Shown: positions 52,959 through 61,182, numbered from the stretch's first letter. The stretch: DNA of 64,000 nt from Marivibrio sp040218065 (GCF_040218065.1 NZ_JAVJQE010000009.1:62001-126000); one strand, 5' to 3'. Numbers and translations: made by a program. The notes: generated by a model not told the origin, from the letters alone.

Positions 52959-54079
52959 TAGGAGATGCCCAGCGCCTCCTCGGGCGCCGTGTAATCGTAG
53001 CCGAGCGTCTCCGCGACCGCTTTATAGGTGATCGCCCCTTCGTGCACGTTCAAGCCGGCGCGCAGGTGTTTGTCCTCGGCCAACGCCTGACGATAGCCTT
53101 TGTCGGCGAGCGCCAGCGTAAAGGGGAGCGTTGCGTTGTTGAGCGCAAAGGTCGATGTGCGGGCCACTGCGCCCGGCATGTTGGCGACGCAGTAATGAAC
53201 CACGCCTTCCTCGATATAGGTCGGCTCGGCGTGGGTCGTCGGACGCGAGGTCTCCAGGCAGCCGCCTTGGTCGATCGCAATGTCGACGACCACGGAGCCT
53301 TCCGGCATCGTCTTCAGCATCTCGCGGGTGATGAGCTTGGGCGCCGCCGCGCCGGGCACCAACACCGCGCCGATCACCAGATCCGCCTCCTGGACGCCCT
53401 TCTCGATGGCGTCGACTGTCGAATACAGCGTCTTGGCTCGGCCCTGGAACAGCTCGTCCAGCTCCGCCAGCCGGCTTGCGCGGCGTTCGAGGATGGTGAC
53501 GTCCGCGCCCATGCCGACCGCCATGCGCGCCGCGTTCGCGCCGGAGACGCCGCCGCCGATGACCATGACCTTGGCCGGCGGCACGCCCGGCACGCCGCCC
53601 ATCAGCACGCCGCGCCCGCCCTGAGCCTTCTCCAGGCAATGCGCGCCGGCCTGGGCGGCCATGCGGCCGGCCACCTCGCTCATCGGCGCCAGCAGCGGCA
53701 GGCCGCCGCGCGCGTCGCTCACCGTCTCGTAGGCGATGGCGATGGCGCCGCTTTCTTTCAGGCCTTTAGTCTGCTCGGGATCGGGCGCAAGGTGGAGATA
53801 GGTGAACAGCACTTGGCCCGCGCGCAGTTTGGCGCATTCGAAGGCTTGCGGCTCCTTGACCTTCACGATCATCTCGGCCTCCGCGAAAACGGCGTCGGCT
53901 CCGTCGACGATGCGCGCGCCCGCGGCCTCATAATCCGCGTCCGGCGCGCCGACGCCGCCGCCGGCCCCGGTCTCCACCATCACCTGATGGCCGTGATGGA
54001 CCAATTCGCGCACGCTGGTGGGGGTCAGCCCCACCCGGTACTCGTGGTTCTTCACTTCCTTCGGCACGCCGACCAGCAT
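52955..54079 (-). CDS. ald: Alanine dehydrogenase
   Basis: A 374-aa enzyme converting L-alanine to pyruvate and ammonia with NAD, reversibly. Signatures: V-G-V-P-K-E-V-K-N-H-E-Y-R-V-G-L-T-P near the start, K-V-K-E-P near residue 75, the Rossmann G-G-G-V-S-G-A-N-A-A near residue 175, and A-I-D-Q-G-G-C-L-E-T-S-R-P-T-T-H late. The in-frame extension upstream of 54079 is antisense to the Lrp gene and is not coding. GAAGG precedes the ATG. It is divergent from an Lrp/AsnC regulator with a clear inverted repeat between them. Confidence 0.96.
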   Translation of the reverse strand: MLVGVPKEVKNHEYRVGLTPTSVRELVHHGHQVMVETGAGGGVGAPDADYEAAGARIVDGADAVFAEAEMIVKVKEPQAFECAKLRAGQVLFTYLHLAPDPEQTKGLKESGAIAIAYETVSDARGGLPLLAPMSEVAGRMAAQAGAHCLEKAQGGRGVLMGGVPGVPPAKVMVIGGGVSGANAARMAVGMGADVTILERRASRLAELDELFQGRAKTLYSTVDAIEKGVQEADLVIGAVLVPGAAAPKLITREMLKTMPEGSVVVDIAIDQGGCLETSRPTTHAEPTYIEEGVVHYCVANMPGAVARTSTFALNNATLPFTLALADKGYRQALAEDKHLRAGLNVHEGAITYKAVAETLGYDYTAPEEALGISY

Positions 54080-54204
54080 CGCCTTCACCCCTTCTCTTCG
54101 GCTTGAAACCGGTTGTTGATTGCACAGACCAGTGTAAGCCTGCGGCCGGGGAATGTCCTTTCGTCCTGAGCGGACCAATCGGCTTGTTTTGCAGAAAATT
54201 TGCG

Positions 54205-54236
54205 TTGCAAGCGATGTATCCGCATATATCTTGCAA
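54205..54236. promoter_or_regulatory. Inverted repeat TTGCAAG-N18-CTTGCAA, likely Lrp-type operator
   Basis: TTGCAAG (54205-54211) and CTTGCAA (54230-54236) are perfect inverted arms in the divergent ald/Lrp spacer. The second arm abuts the regulator's ATG. Spacing and position suit autoregulation plus control of ald. Related TTTGCA words lie further towards ald. Confidence 0.65.
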
Positions 54237-54238
54237 AA

Positions 54239-54733
54239 ATGACCTTTGACGCCGCCGATATCCGCATCCTGGAGGCGATCCAGGATCACGCCCGCGCGAC
54301 GCTGGCCGAGTTGGCGGAGCGTGTCGGCCTCTCCGCGTCGAGTTGCCAGCGCCGGCTGCAGCGTCTTGAGCAGGACGGCGTCGTGGAACGCTACACGGCG
54401 GTGTTGAACGAAGCGCGGCTCGGGTATCAGTCGAGCGTCTTCGTCAAGGTGACGCTCGCGTCGCAGACCGAAACCCACTTGAAGGCGTTCGAGGGCGCGG
54501 TCGCCGCCTGTCCGGGCGTCGTCGACTGCTTCCTGCTGGCGGGCGAGGCGGATTATCTGCTGCGCGTGGTTGTCGCCGACATGCGGGATTTCGAGCGCAT
54601 CCACCAGCAGCACCTCTCGCGCTTGCCGCATGTTCAGCGCATCCAATCCAACGTCGCCTTGCGCCCCGTGGTGCATCGCACGGTGCCGATCCCGGGGAGC
54701 GCCCGCGCGGCGCTCGACGCTCCTCATTCGTAA
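54239..54733 (+). CDS. Lrp/AsnC family regulator, likely controlling ald
   Basis: A 164-aa regulator: N-terminal winged helix (I-L-E-A-I-Q-D-H-A-R-A-T-L-A-E-L-A-E-R-V-G-L-S-A-S-S-C-Q-R-R), then the RAM ligand domain with V-V-D-C-F-L-L-A-G-E-A-D-Y. The ATG 54239 follows an operator arm with no visible Shine-Dalgarno, so the mRNA may be leaderless. Its stop overlaps the convergent terB gene by 10 bp. Regulation of alanine catabolism in response to amino acids is inferred from the divergent ald gene. Confidence 0.93.
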   Translation: MTFDAADIRILEAIQDHARATLAELAERVGLSASSCQRRLQRLEQDGVVERYTAVLNEARLGYQSSVFVKVTLASQTETHLKAFEGAVAACPGVVDCFLLAGEADYLLRVVVADMRDFERIHQQHLSRLPHVQRIQSNVALRPVVHRTVPIPGSARAALDAPHS

Positions 54734-55149
54734 TCGGCGAGATCCCGCCCGAGGCGCCGGCACACGGCCGCGATCTGGTCGCGCTCGCCGGGCGCGTATT
54801 CTCCGTCGGCCCGACTGACGGCGAGGCAGACTTTGACCAAAAGATCCCCCGCCTCAGCGTCGTCCTTCATGCGCGCGACCGCATCCAGGGCGCGCTTTCG
54901 GCCTTTTGTCGGGTTTGCGGTCACGCCCTCGACATACTCGTTGAAGAGGTCGACGGCCTCATGCACGTCGAACAGCGCCAGCCGGTCTATCGCCTCCAGC
55001 ACGTCGTCGACGCGGCTTTGTTCCGATAGCGAGACCTCGCCGTCCGCCATCGCCACGAGCGCGCACGCCGCCATCGCCGCGTCCAGGAACGGTTGCTGGC
55101 GATGGCGCTCCAACGTGTCGGCGATGGCTTGGCGCAACGTGTCGAACAT
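54724..55149 (-). CDS. TerB-family tellurite-resistance-like protein
   Basis: A 141-aa all-helical TerB-fold protein, with the acidic motifs A-D-G-E-V-S and R-A-D-G-E-Y-A-P-G-E-R that coordinate metal ions in TerB. The start at 55149 is preferred over 55299, because the longer frame would overlap the leader region of the divergent cobalamin riboswitch and is low-complexity. No other ter genes are nearby, so tellurite resistance is not implied. Confidence 0.87.
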   Translation of the reverse strand: MFDTLRQAIADTLERHRQQPFLDAAMAACALVAMADGEVSLSEQSRVDDVLEAIDRLALFDVHEAVDLFNEYVEGVTANPTKGRKRALDAVARMKDDAEAGDLLVKVCLAVSRADGEYAPGERDQIAAVCRRLGRDLADYE

Positions 55150-55300
55150 AATGAGCGCGAGACCTTCGTCGCGGAACCGGACGGGCGAAGACCGATCATC
55201 GCCCGAAGCCCCGCCCGCGGTCAATTCGCCGCCGACGGAACGGGCGCCGTCGTTTTCGCGCTGGTCAAAGCCTCGAACTGGTGTAGCCTTTTTCTTCATC

Positions 55301-55526
55301 GAGGCGGTTCCCCGGAGACGGGGACGAAGAGGGAATTCGGTGCGGCCCGTCTGACGTCGGGCCTATGCCGAAGCTGCCCCCGCAACTGTAAGCGGCGAGC
55401 CTCGTCGCCCCAGCGCGCCACTGCGGCGTCCGCTCGGGTCCCGATCGCAACCGATCGAGGGACCGGCGGACCGCGGGAAGGCCGGCGACGAAGCCCTGAC
55501 CCGCGAGCCAGGAGACCTGCCGCCTC
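55301..55526 (+). ncRNA. Cobalamin (B12) riboswitch
   Basis: A complete cobalamin aptamer is visible. Closing stem P1 is GAGGCGG (55301-55307) with CCGCCTC (55520-55526). The core contains GGGAATTCGGTGCGG, then GCTGCCCCCGCAACTGTAAGCGG (the B12-box region). The 3' part has GAGCCAGGAGACCTGCC. It ends 47 bp before ATG 55574. The SD GGAGGAGG (55561-55568) could pair with CCTCCC (55523-55528), which overlaps P1, giving a possible expression platform. Confidence 0.95.
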
Positions 55527-55573
55527 CCAACCCTAGTCGACGACCGGGCGGGGTGCCCCGGGAGGAGGTTTTT

Positions 55574-55951
55574 ATGGCGTATTTCGATTCGGCCCCTTCC
55601 TTCGCGACGCGGGGCAGCGCCGCGCGATCGCACGACGGCGACTCCATGCGGGCGCATGACGGAGACTCCCTGCGCGCGCATGACCGCGACTGGGCGCGGC
55701 TTGATCCCAGCGCTGCGCTGCGCGGGCTGCTGGCGCTCGACGATCCGCCGACGGGCCTCGCGGAGGACGCGTTGTTGGGCTGGCTGATCGCGCTGCCGGG
55801 CGGCGTCGACCCGGCCGACGCGGCGCGCGAGTTGGCCAAGCGGCCGGAGCTTTCCGCGAGCGGCGGCGAGGCGGCTCGGCTGCGCGACCTGCTGCGGGAC
55901 GTCTCGCGCTACCCTGCGGCGGCGCTTTCGCGCGGACGCAGGCGACGCTAA
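55574..55951 (+). CDS. Unknown protein under a cobalamin riboswitch, with an 8-residue repeat
   Basis: A 125-aa protein with a strong ribosome site (GGAGGAGG) and the B12 riboswitch just upstream. The N-terminal part has three exact-period 8-residue repeats (pattern H-D-x-D-S/W-x-R-A/L, 55631-55702). The C-terminal ~80 residues are Ala/Leu/Asp-rich helices ending in an Arg-rich tail. No family is recognised. B12 control suggests a role in cobalamin or cobalt uptake, or a B12-independent substitute, but sequence gives no direct sign. Confidence 0.7.
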   Translation: MAYFDSAPSFATRGSAARSHDGDSMRAHDGDSLRAHDRDWARLDPSAALRGLLALDDPPTGLAEDALLGWLIALPGGVDPADAARELAKRPELSASGGEAARLRDLLRDVSRYPAAALSRGRRRR

Positions 55952-56010
55952 GCTCATCGCCACGCCGCCGGGCGCAGGTCCGGCCGCAACGAGGACGAGC
56001 GGAGCGGATC

Positions 56011-56355
56011 ATGCCATTCGTCAGGCGCGACGGCCGGGGCGCAGTGGTCGCCGTGGAGGCGCGGAAGTCGGAACGCTGCCCGCACTATATGGCGGCGGAC
56101 GACCCTGAGCTTGCCGCCTTTCTCGAAGAGCTGGGCCTCGGCTCGGGCGCGCGCGATCCCCAGAATCTGCTGACGCAGAGCGATCTGGAAATGAGCCGGG
56201 TGTTGGAGGATCTGGTCGACCTTCTGATCCGCAAGGGCGTGCTGGACGCCGCCGAACTGCCAGCCACCGCGCGCGAAAAACTGACCCGCCGGCGCGAGCT
56301 TCGAGGCCACCTGAAATGGCTCGCAGAGATCGTGGGCGAGGACAAGGTGATTTGA
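56011..56355 (+). CDS. Conserved-looking small protein of unknown function
   Basis: A 114-aa soluble protein with an N-terminal strand-turn (M-P-F-V-R-R-D-G-R-G), a middle acidic region and a C-terminal helix-rich segment. No domain is recognised. It lies 59 bp after the riboswitch gene and its TGA overlaps a TTG start of the methyltransferase, so the three genes probably form one transcript. Confidence 0.7.
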   Translation: MPFVRRDGRGAVVAVEARKSERCPHYMAADDPELAAFLEELGLGSGARDPQNLLTQSDLEMSRVLEDLVDLLIRKGVLDAAELPATAREKLTRRRELRGHLKWLAEIVGEDKVI

Positions 56356-57431
56356 CGGAGGCGACCGGCGGCGCCGGCTTGGACGGACCCATGCTGGGCC
56401 GCGCGCTGTCGATCGCCGGCCTGACGGTCGACGGCTCGTCGAGCGCGTTGAGCGTTCTTGCGGGCCGCTTCATGCGCCTGAACGCCCACCAGAAGCGGCA
56501 CTATGAGGCCAATTGGGCGGAACTGCTGAACCGGCTCGAACGGGTGCTCGACGCCGCGGCGAGTGCGGCGGACGTTCTGGCCGAGATGGACCCTCCGCCC
56601 GAAAGCGACGGTCTCGTCAGCGCCTTCATCCGACGTCAGAGCTTTCCGGTACGCATAGCGCCGGGCGCGTTTGTTCCCAAGCCGGGACATCTCGTCGTCG
56701 TTAGCGACGGACGTTATCGCCAGGCGCCGCGCGCCGCCTGCCGGGACGAACGCTATCGCGACGCCGTCGTCGCGGCGATCGACCCGCGTGTCGACGCCGT
56801 CGTCGAACTGGGCTGCGGCTGGGGGCGGAATCTCGCCGCGATCGCCGCGCGCCTGGGGCGGCCCGACCTGCACTATGTGGGCGCGGAACAATCGCACAGC
56901 GGCCGCCAGGCGGCCCAAGCCCTGATGGCGAAGCCCGGCGGCGGACGCTTCACGGCGGCCGCTTTCGACTTCTACGCACCCGACTTCTCCTTCTTGGAGG
57001 GGCTAAAAAATCCCGTGATCTTCAGCTGCGCGGCCGTCGAGCAAATCGCGTTTCTGCCGCCGTCTTTCCTGGTCGATCTCGCCAAGCGCGCGCCCGGATG
57101 CCGCCTCGTACTGTTCGAGCCGTTCGGCTGGCAGGCGGATGCGGCGTTGGCCCAGGCGACGCTCGGCCGCTGCTTGACCGCAGTGCGGGACAATGCGCCG
57201 CTTTCCGCGATCGCGGAGCGCTACCGCTTCGATCTGGACGACGCCGTCCTGAACGCGAACGCAAGCGTTTGGGCGCTTTGCTGCTGCTACAATATGAACC
57301 TCTTCTCACTGATCCGGCGCGGCGAGGCGGACGGCCTGTTCGCGATCGAAGAACTGGTTCTGAACCAGGCCGGCTCGAACCTCTTCAATCCCTACAGCCT
57401 CGCCGTATTGCGCATCGCCTCGGACGCGTGA
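56352..57431 (+). CDS. SAM-dependent methyltransferase-like protein
   Basis: About 359 aa from TTG 56352, which overlaps the preceding stop (TTGA); ATG 56391 is the alternative. A SAM-binding motif V-V-E-L-G-C-G-W-G-R-N lies near residue 158 (from the TTG), and an acidic residue follows in V-G-A-E-Q-S. The downstream F-S-C-A-A-V-E-Q-I-A region fits a class I methyltransferase. The N-terminal ~140 residues are unlike common members. The acceptor is unknown. Its place in a B12-controlled unit may tie it to corrin or C1 metabolism. Confidence 0.75.
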   Translation: MTEATGGAGLDGPMLGRALSIAGLTVDGSSSALSVLAGRFMRLNAHQKRHYEANWAELLNRLERVLDAAASAADVLAEMDPPPESDGLVSAFIRRQSFPVRIAPGAFVPKPGHLVVVSDGRYRQAPRAACRDERYRDAVVAAIDPRVDAVVELGCGWGRNLAAIAARLGRPDLHYVGAEQSHSGRQAAQALMAKPGGGRFTAAAFDFYAPDFSFLEGLKNPVIFSCAAVEQIAFLPPSFLVDLAKRAPGCRLVLFEPFGWQADAALAQATLGRCLTAVRDNAPLSAIAERYRFDLDDAVLNANASVWALCCCYNMNLFSLIRRGEADGLFAIEELVLNQAGSNLFNPYSLAVLRIASDA

Positions 57432-57504
57432 GCGTCGGTTGCGCCGTCCGTCGCCCTCGTTTTATATGAAACGATCGAGAGGTCGAACGCCGAAGAGGGT
57501 CAGG

Positions 57505-57990
57505 ATGGATCAAGCCGCTCCTTCCTCCGGGAAAGACGACGCGCTGGTGTTGGAGCGCTTCCTACCCTATCGCCTCGCCGTCTTGGCGCACACGGTGAGC
57601 GGCGCCTTGTCGACGATCTATCGCGATCGCTTCGACCTGACGATTCCGGAATGGCGGGTGCTGGCGAATCTCGGGCGGGAAGAGCCGAGTTCGTCCAATC
57701 GCTTGGCCGAGCGCGGCTCGATGGACAAGGCCAAGGTCAGCCGGGCGGTCGCCCGCCTGACGGAGGCCGGTCTCATCACCCGGGAGACCGATTCGCGCGA
57801 TAATCGATTGATCGTCCTCAGGCTCTCGAAGCGCGGGCGAAGCGTCTATCAGCGCATCGCGCCGCTGGCGCTGGCCTGGGAAGCGGATCTGCTGGAGGGA
57901 TTGGGCGATGAGGAGCGCGCGGCGCTCGACGCCGCGCTCGCCAAACTGCAGGCCCGGGCGGAAGCGCTGAAGGGCGAGGCCGGAGGGTGA
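57505..57990 (+). CDS. MarR family transcriptional regulator
   Basis: A 161-aa winged-helix protein: helix-turn-helix around S-S-S-N-R-L-A-E-R-G-S-M-D-K-A-K-V-S-R-A-V-A-R-L, wing D-S-R-D-N-R-L-I-V-L-R-L, and dimer helices at both ends. MarR proteins respond to phenolic or other small ligands. It lies 73 bp after the methyltransferase gene. The target is unclear; the 3' neighbour is a VOC-family gene. Confidence 0.93.
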   Translation: MDQAAPSSGKDDALVLERFLPYRLAVLAHTVSGALSTIYRDRFDLTIPEWRVLANLGREEPSSSNRLAERGSMDKAKVSRAVARLTEAGLITRETDSRDNRLIVLRLSKRGRSVYQRIAPLALAWEADLLEGLGDEERAALDAALAKLQARAEALKGEAGG

Positions 57991-58087
57991 TCGGCCCCGC
58001 CGCAGTCCCGAAAATGGGGCTGGAGCGAACGGCGTCGCCATGGGCATCATAGCCGCGGTTCGCGCGCCGTTTCAGGATCACCGCCCC

Positions 58088-58549
58088 ATGACTAAGAAAA
58101 GCACCAAGACGCCCTGGATGCCCGCCCCGGATTTCGGTCGCGGCCTGCCGCCCGGGCTCGGCCTAAATCTGCTGGTTCGCGACGTAGAAGCGTCGGTCGG
58201 CTTCGCCCAGCACGTCTTTCAGGCGGAGCCGGTCTATTGGGACGAGGATTTCGCCTTCCTGCGCCTGCCCGCGATCGGCGCTCAGTGGATGCTCCACGCC
58301 GACCACACCTATTCGGATCATCGGATGAGCGGCCTCGTGCGCTCCGTCCAGGGGCGGGGCGTCGGCGCGGAATTCCGGCTCTACGGGCTCGACCCTGACG
58401 TCTGCGAAGCGCGTGCGCGCGAATGGGGCTACACCGTCCTCGACGGGACGATCGACAAGCCCCACGGGCTGCGCGAGTGCTATCTGTTCGATCCGGACTG
58501 GTATCTTTGGGCGCCGTGCGTCCCGCTGGCGGCCGAGCCGCCGGGGTGA
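58088..58549 (+). CDS. VOC (glyoxalase/bleomycin resistance) family protein
   Basis: A 153-aa protein with the VOC metal-fold pattern (L-G-L-N-L-L-V-R-D-V-E-A-S-V-G-F near residue 21, then the paired strand-helix repeats to D-P-D-W-Y-L-W-A-P). The family includes dioxygenases, glyoxalases and antibiotic-binding proteins. ATG 58088 is preferred; a start at 58040 has no support. It follows the MarR gene, which may regulate it. Confidence 0.9.
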   Translation: MTKKSTKTPWMPAPDFGRGLPPGLGLNLLVRDVEASVGFAQHVFQAEPVYWDEDFAFLRLPAIGAQWMLHADHTYSDHRMSGLVRSVQGRGVGAEFRLYGLDPDVCEARAREWGYTVLDGTIDKPHGLRECYLFDPDWYLWAPCVPLAAEPPG

Positions 58550-58552
58550 GCG

Positions 58553-58801
58553 CTACTCCGCCGGCGCGGCGACGCTCCGGCGCTCGGCGCGCACCCGGTT
58601 GGTCACCATCCGCTCATACAGCGCTGCGATCCGCCGGCTGCCCGTCTTGACGCAAGCGAAGGGAAGTAAGGCGTGAATCAGGCAGGCGAGGCCGGCCAAG
58701 AAGCACCCGCCGGCGAAGCTCAGCGCCTGCCCCATATGCTCGCCGTAGCTTTCTCCGACGCTCGCCGGGTGCTCGGTGAACAACCGCTTGAGATCGGTCA
58801 T
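58553..58801 (-). CDS. DUF6356-like small membrane protein
   Basis: An 82-aa protein with the compact pattern H-P-x-S-V-G-E-S-Y-G-E-H-M near residue 11 and one or two hydrophobic helices ending H-A-L-L-P-F. This arrangement matches a small conserved family of unknown role in proteobacteria. It is convergent with the VOC gene (3 bp apart), and a GGAG ribosome site precedes its ATG. Confidence 0.8.
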   Translation of the reverse strand: MTDLKRLFTEHPASVGESYGEHMGQALSFAGGCFLAGLACLIHALLPFACVKTGSRRIAALYERMVTNRVRAERRSVAAPAE

Positions 58802-58909
58802 GGCGCGCTCTCCTCTCTCGCTCTCAGGATGACGCGACCAGCCTAATGCGATCGGCGGGACAAATCTTTGCGAACATCGCGCCGATCCTGGATGGTCTTA
58901 GAAAAAGAT

Positions 58910-58938
58910 TTTATAATAAAAGCGTTTACTGGTATGCT
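58910..58938 (+). promoter_or_regulatory. Candidate promoter of the second Lrp-family gene
   Basis: A -35-like TTTATA (58910-58915), 17-bp spacer and TATGCT (58933-58938) preceded by TGG (extended -10) lie in a strongly AT-rich tract, 30 bp before the GTG start. Confidence 0.4.
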
Positions 58939-58967
58939 ATCGCACCCCTGCCCCGAAAGAAGAAACA

Positions 58968-59429
58968 GTGGACGCAATCGACCGACGGATTCTGGCCGAA
59001 CTGCAGCGCGACGCCGCGCTGTCGATGAGCGAGTTGGCGGAGCGCGTCGGCCTGTCCACCACGCCCTGCTGGCGTCGGGTCAAAGCCTTGGAGGAAAGGG
59101 GCGTGATCCGGGGACGGGTGGCGGTGTTGGATCCGTCCAAGATCGGTCTGGGGGTCACGGTGTTCGTCGCCGTTCGCACGGCCCACCACAACGCCGACTG
59201 GCTATCGCGTTTCGCGGAGGCCGTGAAGCAGTTTCCCGAGGTCGTGGAGTTCTACCGCATGTCGGGCGAGATCGACTACATGCTGAAGGTCGCGATCCCG
59301 GACATCCCGGCGTTCGACCGCTTCTATAAGCGCCTGATCGCCTCGGTCGACATGACAGACGTCTCCTCGTCCTTCGCGATGGAGGAGATCAAGAACACGA
59401 CGGAACTGCCGCTCGACTATTTGACGTAA
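58968..59429 (+). CDS. Lrp/AsnC family regulator
   Basis: A 153-aa regulator starting at GTG 58968: winged helix (I-D-R-R-I-L-A-E-L-Q-R-D-A-A-L-S-M-S-E-L-A-E-R-V-G-L-S) and RAM domain with V-V-E-F-Y-R-M-S-G-E-I-D-Y. It is a different subtype from the ald-linked one. The AT-rich spacer to the DUF6356 gene is the likely promoter. The target is unknown; candidates are the DUF6356 and dienelactone hydrolase genes. Confidence 0.93.
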   Translation: MDAIDRRILAELQRDAALSMSELAERVGLSTTPCWRRVKALEERGVIRGRVAVLDPSKIGLGVTVFVAVRTAHHNADWLSRFAEAVKQFPEVVEFYRMSGEIDYMLKVAIPDIPAFDRFYKRLIASVDMTDVSSSFAMEEIKNTTELPLDYLT

Positions 59430-59528
59430 GCGGGAGCCGCGTCTTTTCACGTCCCGACGCGCCGCCTATGTCTTAAGCTCAGCGACGCCGACGAGACGCG
59501 CCGCGCGACGAACAAGAGGAGCGAGCTT

Positions 59529-60197
59529 ATGGGCGACATGATCAAGATCGACTGTCCGGACGGCCATCAGGTCGACGGCTATCTGGCGGAAGCCGACGCG
59601 CCCAAAGGCGGCGTCATCGTCATCCAGGAATGGTGGGGGCTGAACGACCAGATCAAGCGCACGGCCGAGCGGTTCGCCGCCGCAGGCTACACGGCGCTCG
59701 CGCCCGACCTCTATGAAGGCCGCATCGCCGGCGACGCCGATGAGGCCAACCACATCATGAGCAATCTCGACTGGGGCGGCGCGGTCACGCAGGAGGTGCG
59801 CGGCGCCGCCCAGGCGCTCAAGGCCAAGGGCCTGAAGGTTTGCGTCATGGGCTTTTGCATGGGTGGGGCGCTCACCATCATTTCGGGCGTGAAGCTGGAC
59901 GAATGCGATGTCGCCGTCTGCTTCTACGGCATCCCGCCGAAGGAGCAGGCCGACCCCGCGCAGATTCGGGTCCCCTTCCAAGGCCATTTCGCAACGCAGG
60001 ACGATTGGTGCACGCCCGAGGCCGTCGGCCAATTGGAGGCGGAGTTGAAGCAGGCGCCGGCGCCGGTGGCGGAATTGCACCGCTACGAAGCGCAGCACGC
60101 CTTCTTCAACGATCAGGTCGAGGCCTACGACAAGAACGCCGCTGAGACCAGCTGGGGCCGCACCATCGACTTCCTGGAGAGGCATCTGGCGACCTAG
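59529..60197 (+). CDS. Dienelactone hydrolase family protein
   Basis: A 222-aa cytosolic alpha/beta hydrolase with E-W-W-G-L-N near residue 34, a Cys nucleophile in G-F-C-M-G-G (about residue 115), and the Asp/His partners (Q-D-D-W, A-Q-H-A-F). This is the Cys-type catalytic triad of carboxymethylenebutenolidase. It hydrolyses lactones such as dienelactone. A GAGGAG ribosome site precedes ATG. Physiological substrate unknown. Confidence 0.94.
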   Translation: MGDMIKIDCPDGHQVDGYLAEADAPKGGVIVIQEWWGLNDQIKRTAERFAAAGYTALAPDLYEGRIAGDADEANHIMSNLDWGGAVTQEVRGAAQALKAKGLKVCVMGFCMGGALTIISGVKLDECDVAVCFYGIPPKEQADPAQIRVPFQGHFATQDDWCTPEAVGQLEAELKQAPAPVAELHRYEAQHAFFNDQVEAYDKNAAETSWGRTIDFLERHLAT

Positions 60198-60202
60198 ACG
60201 CA

Positions 60203-60238
60203 CGGCGAAAAAAACGCCGCGTCGACAGAAGCGCGGCG
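60203..60238. other. Short hairpin(s) between dienelactone hydrolase and hutG
   Basis: CGCCGCG (60215-60221) pairs with CGCGGCG (60232-60238); an alternative pairing joins CGGCG (60203-60207) and CGCCG (60215-60219) around the A run. No T tract follows on the plus strand, so its role as terminator is uncertain. Confidence 0.3.
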
Positions 60239-60257
60239 ACGGCCTATAGAAGCCGGC

Positions 60258-61049
60258 ATGAAACCCTACCGATTCAACCAGGGCGCGGGGCCGGTGCTGG
60301 TCAGCATCCCCCATGCCGGCTTGGCCGTTCCCGACGAAATTCTGGCGCGCTTCACCCCCGAAGCGCGCCGGCTTCCCGATACCGACTGGCATGTCGACCG
60401 GTTGTACGACTTCGCCGCCGATCTCGGCTGCTCGGCGCTGGCGGCGAACTATTCGCGTTATGTGGTCGATCTCAACCGACCGCCGGACGACGAAAATCTC
60501 TATCCGGGCCAGAACACCACCGGCCTCATTCCCATCGACACCTTCGACAAGCGGCCGATCTATATCGACGACTGCGGCCCCGACATGGCGGAGACCTTCG
60601 CGCGCGTCGACGGCTTCTGGACGCCCTATCACGAGGCCCTTCAGGCGGAGATGACGCGCCTCGTCGGCGTCCACGGCTTTGCGGTCCTGTGGGAGGCGCA
60701 TTCAATCCGCTCTCGCGTGCCGCGACTCTTTGAGGGCAGGCTGCCCGACCTCAACTTCGGGACGGCGGGCGGCGGCGCCTGCGACCCGGGCCTCGCCAAA
60801 GCGCTGGCCGCGACGGCGGAGGAGGCCGGCGGCGCGTTCACGCAGGTCTGGAACGGGCGCTTCAAGGGCGGCTACACCACGCGTCAATACGGCCGCCCCG
60901 CGCAGGGCTGGCACGCGGTGCAGTTGGAGCTGACCCAGGACCTCTACATGGACGAAGCGCCGCCCTTCCCCTACCAGCCGGCAAAGGCGGAGCGGCTGCG
61001 TCCGGTCCTGCGTGCGCTCCTGGAGACGGCGCAGGCCTGGCGCCCCTGA
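60258..61049 (+). CDS. hutG: N-formylglutamate deformylase
   Basis: A 263-aa hydrolase converting N-formylglutamate to glutamate and formate, the last step of the five-step histidine route. Motifs: S-I-P-H-A-G near residue 18, D-T-D-W-H-V-D-R, A-N-Y-S-R-Y-V-V-D-L-N-R, W-E-A-H-S-I and V-Q-L-E-L-T-Q. hutI and hutF lie nearby on other transcripts. hutU and hutH are not in the window. Confidence 0.95.
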   Translation: MKPYRFNQGAGPVLVSIPHAGLAVPDEILARFTPEARRLPDTDWHVDRLYDFAADLGCSALAANYSRYVVDLNRPPDDENLYPGQNTTGLIPIDTFDKRPIYIDDCGPDMAETFARVDGFWTPYHEALQAEMTRLVGVHGFAVLWEAHSIRSRVPRLFEGRLPDLNFGTAGGGACDPGLAKALAATAEEAGGAFTQVWNGRFKGGYTTRQYGRPAQGWHAVQLELTQDLYMDEAPPFPYQPAKAERLRPVLRALLETAQAWRP

Positions 61050-61182
61050 CGCTTAGCGCGGACTCCGCGAGATCTCGGGGTCAAGCCCGGGCTTGACGCT
61101 CCTTCTCTTCCCGCATCCAAGAAAATCCTTGGCCCTTATGGCCGAGCTTCACCCGGCCGTCCTCACGATGCGCGCCTCCTCT

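Noticed and set aside
54764..54830. Longer ald start extending to 54763
   Set aside because: The extension is the complement of the Lrp gene and the conserved enzyme begins exactly at 54079 with a ribosome site.
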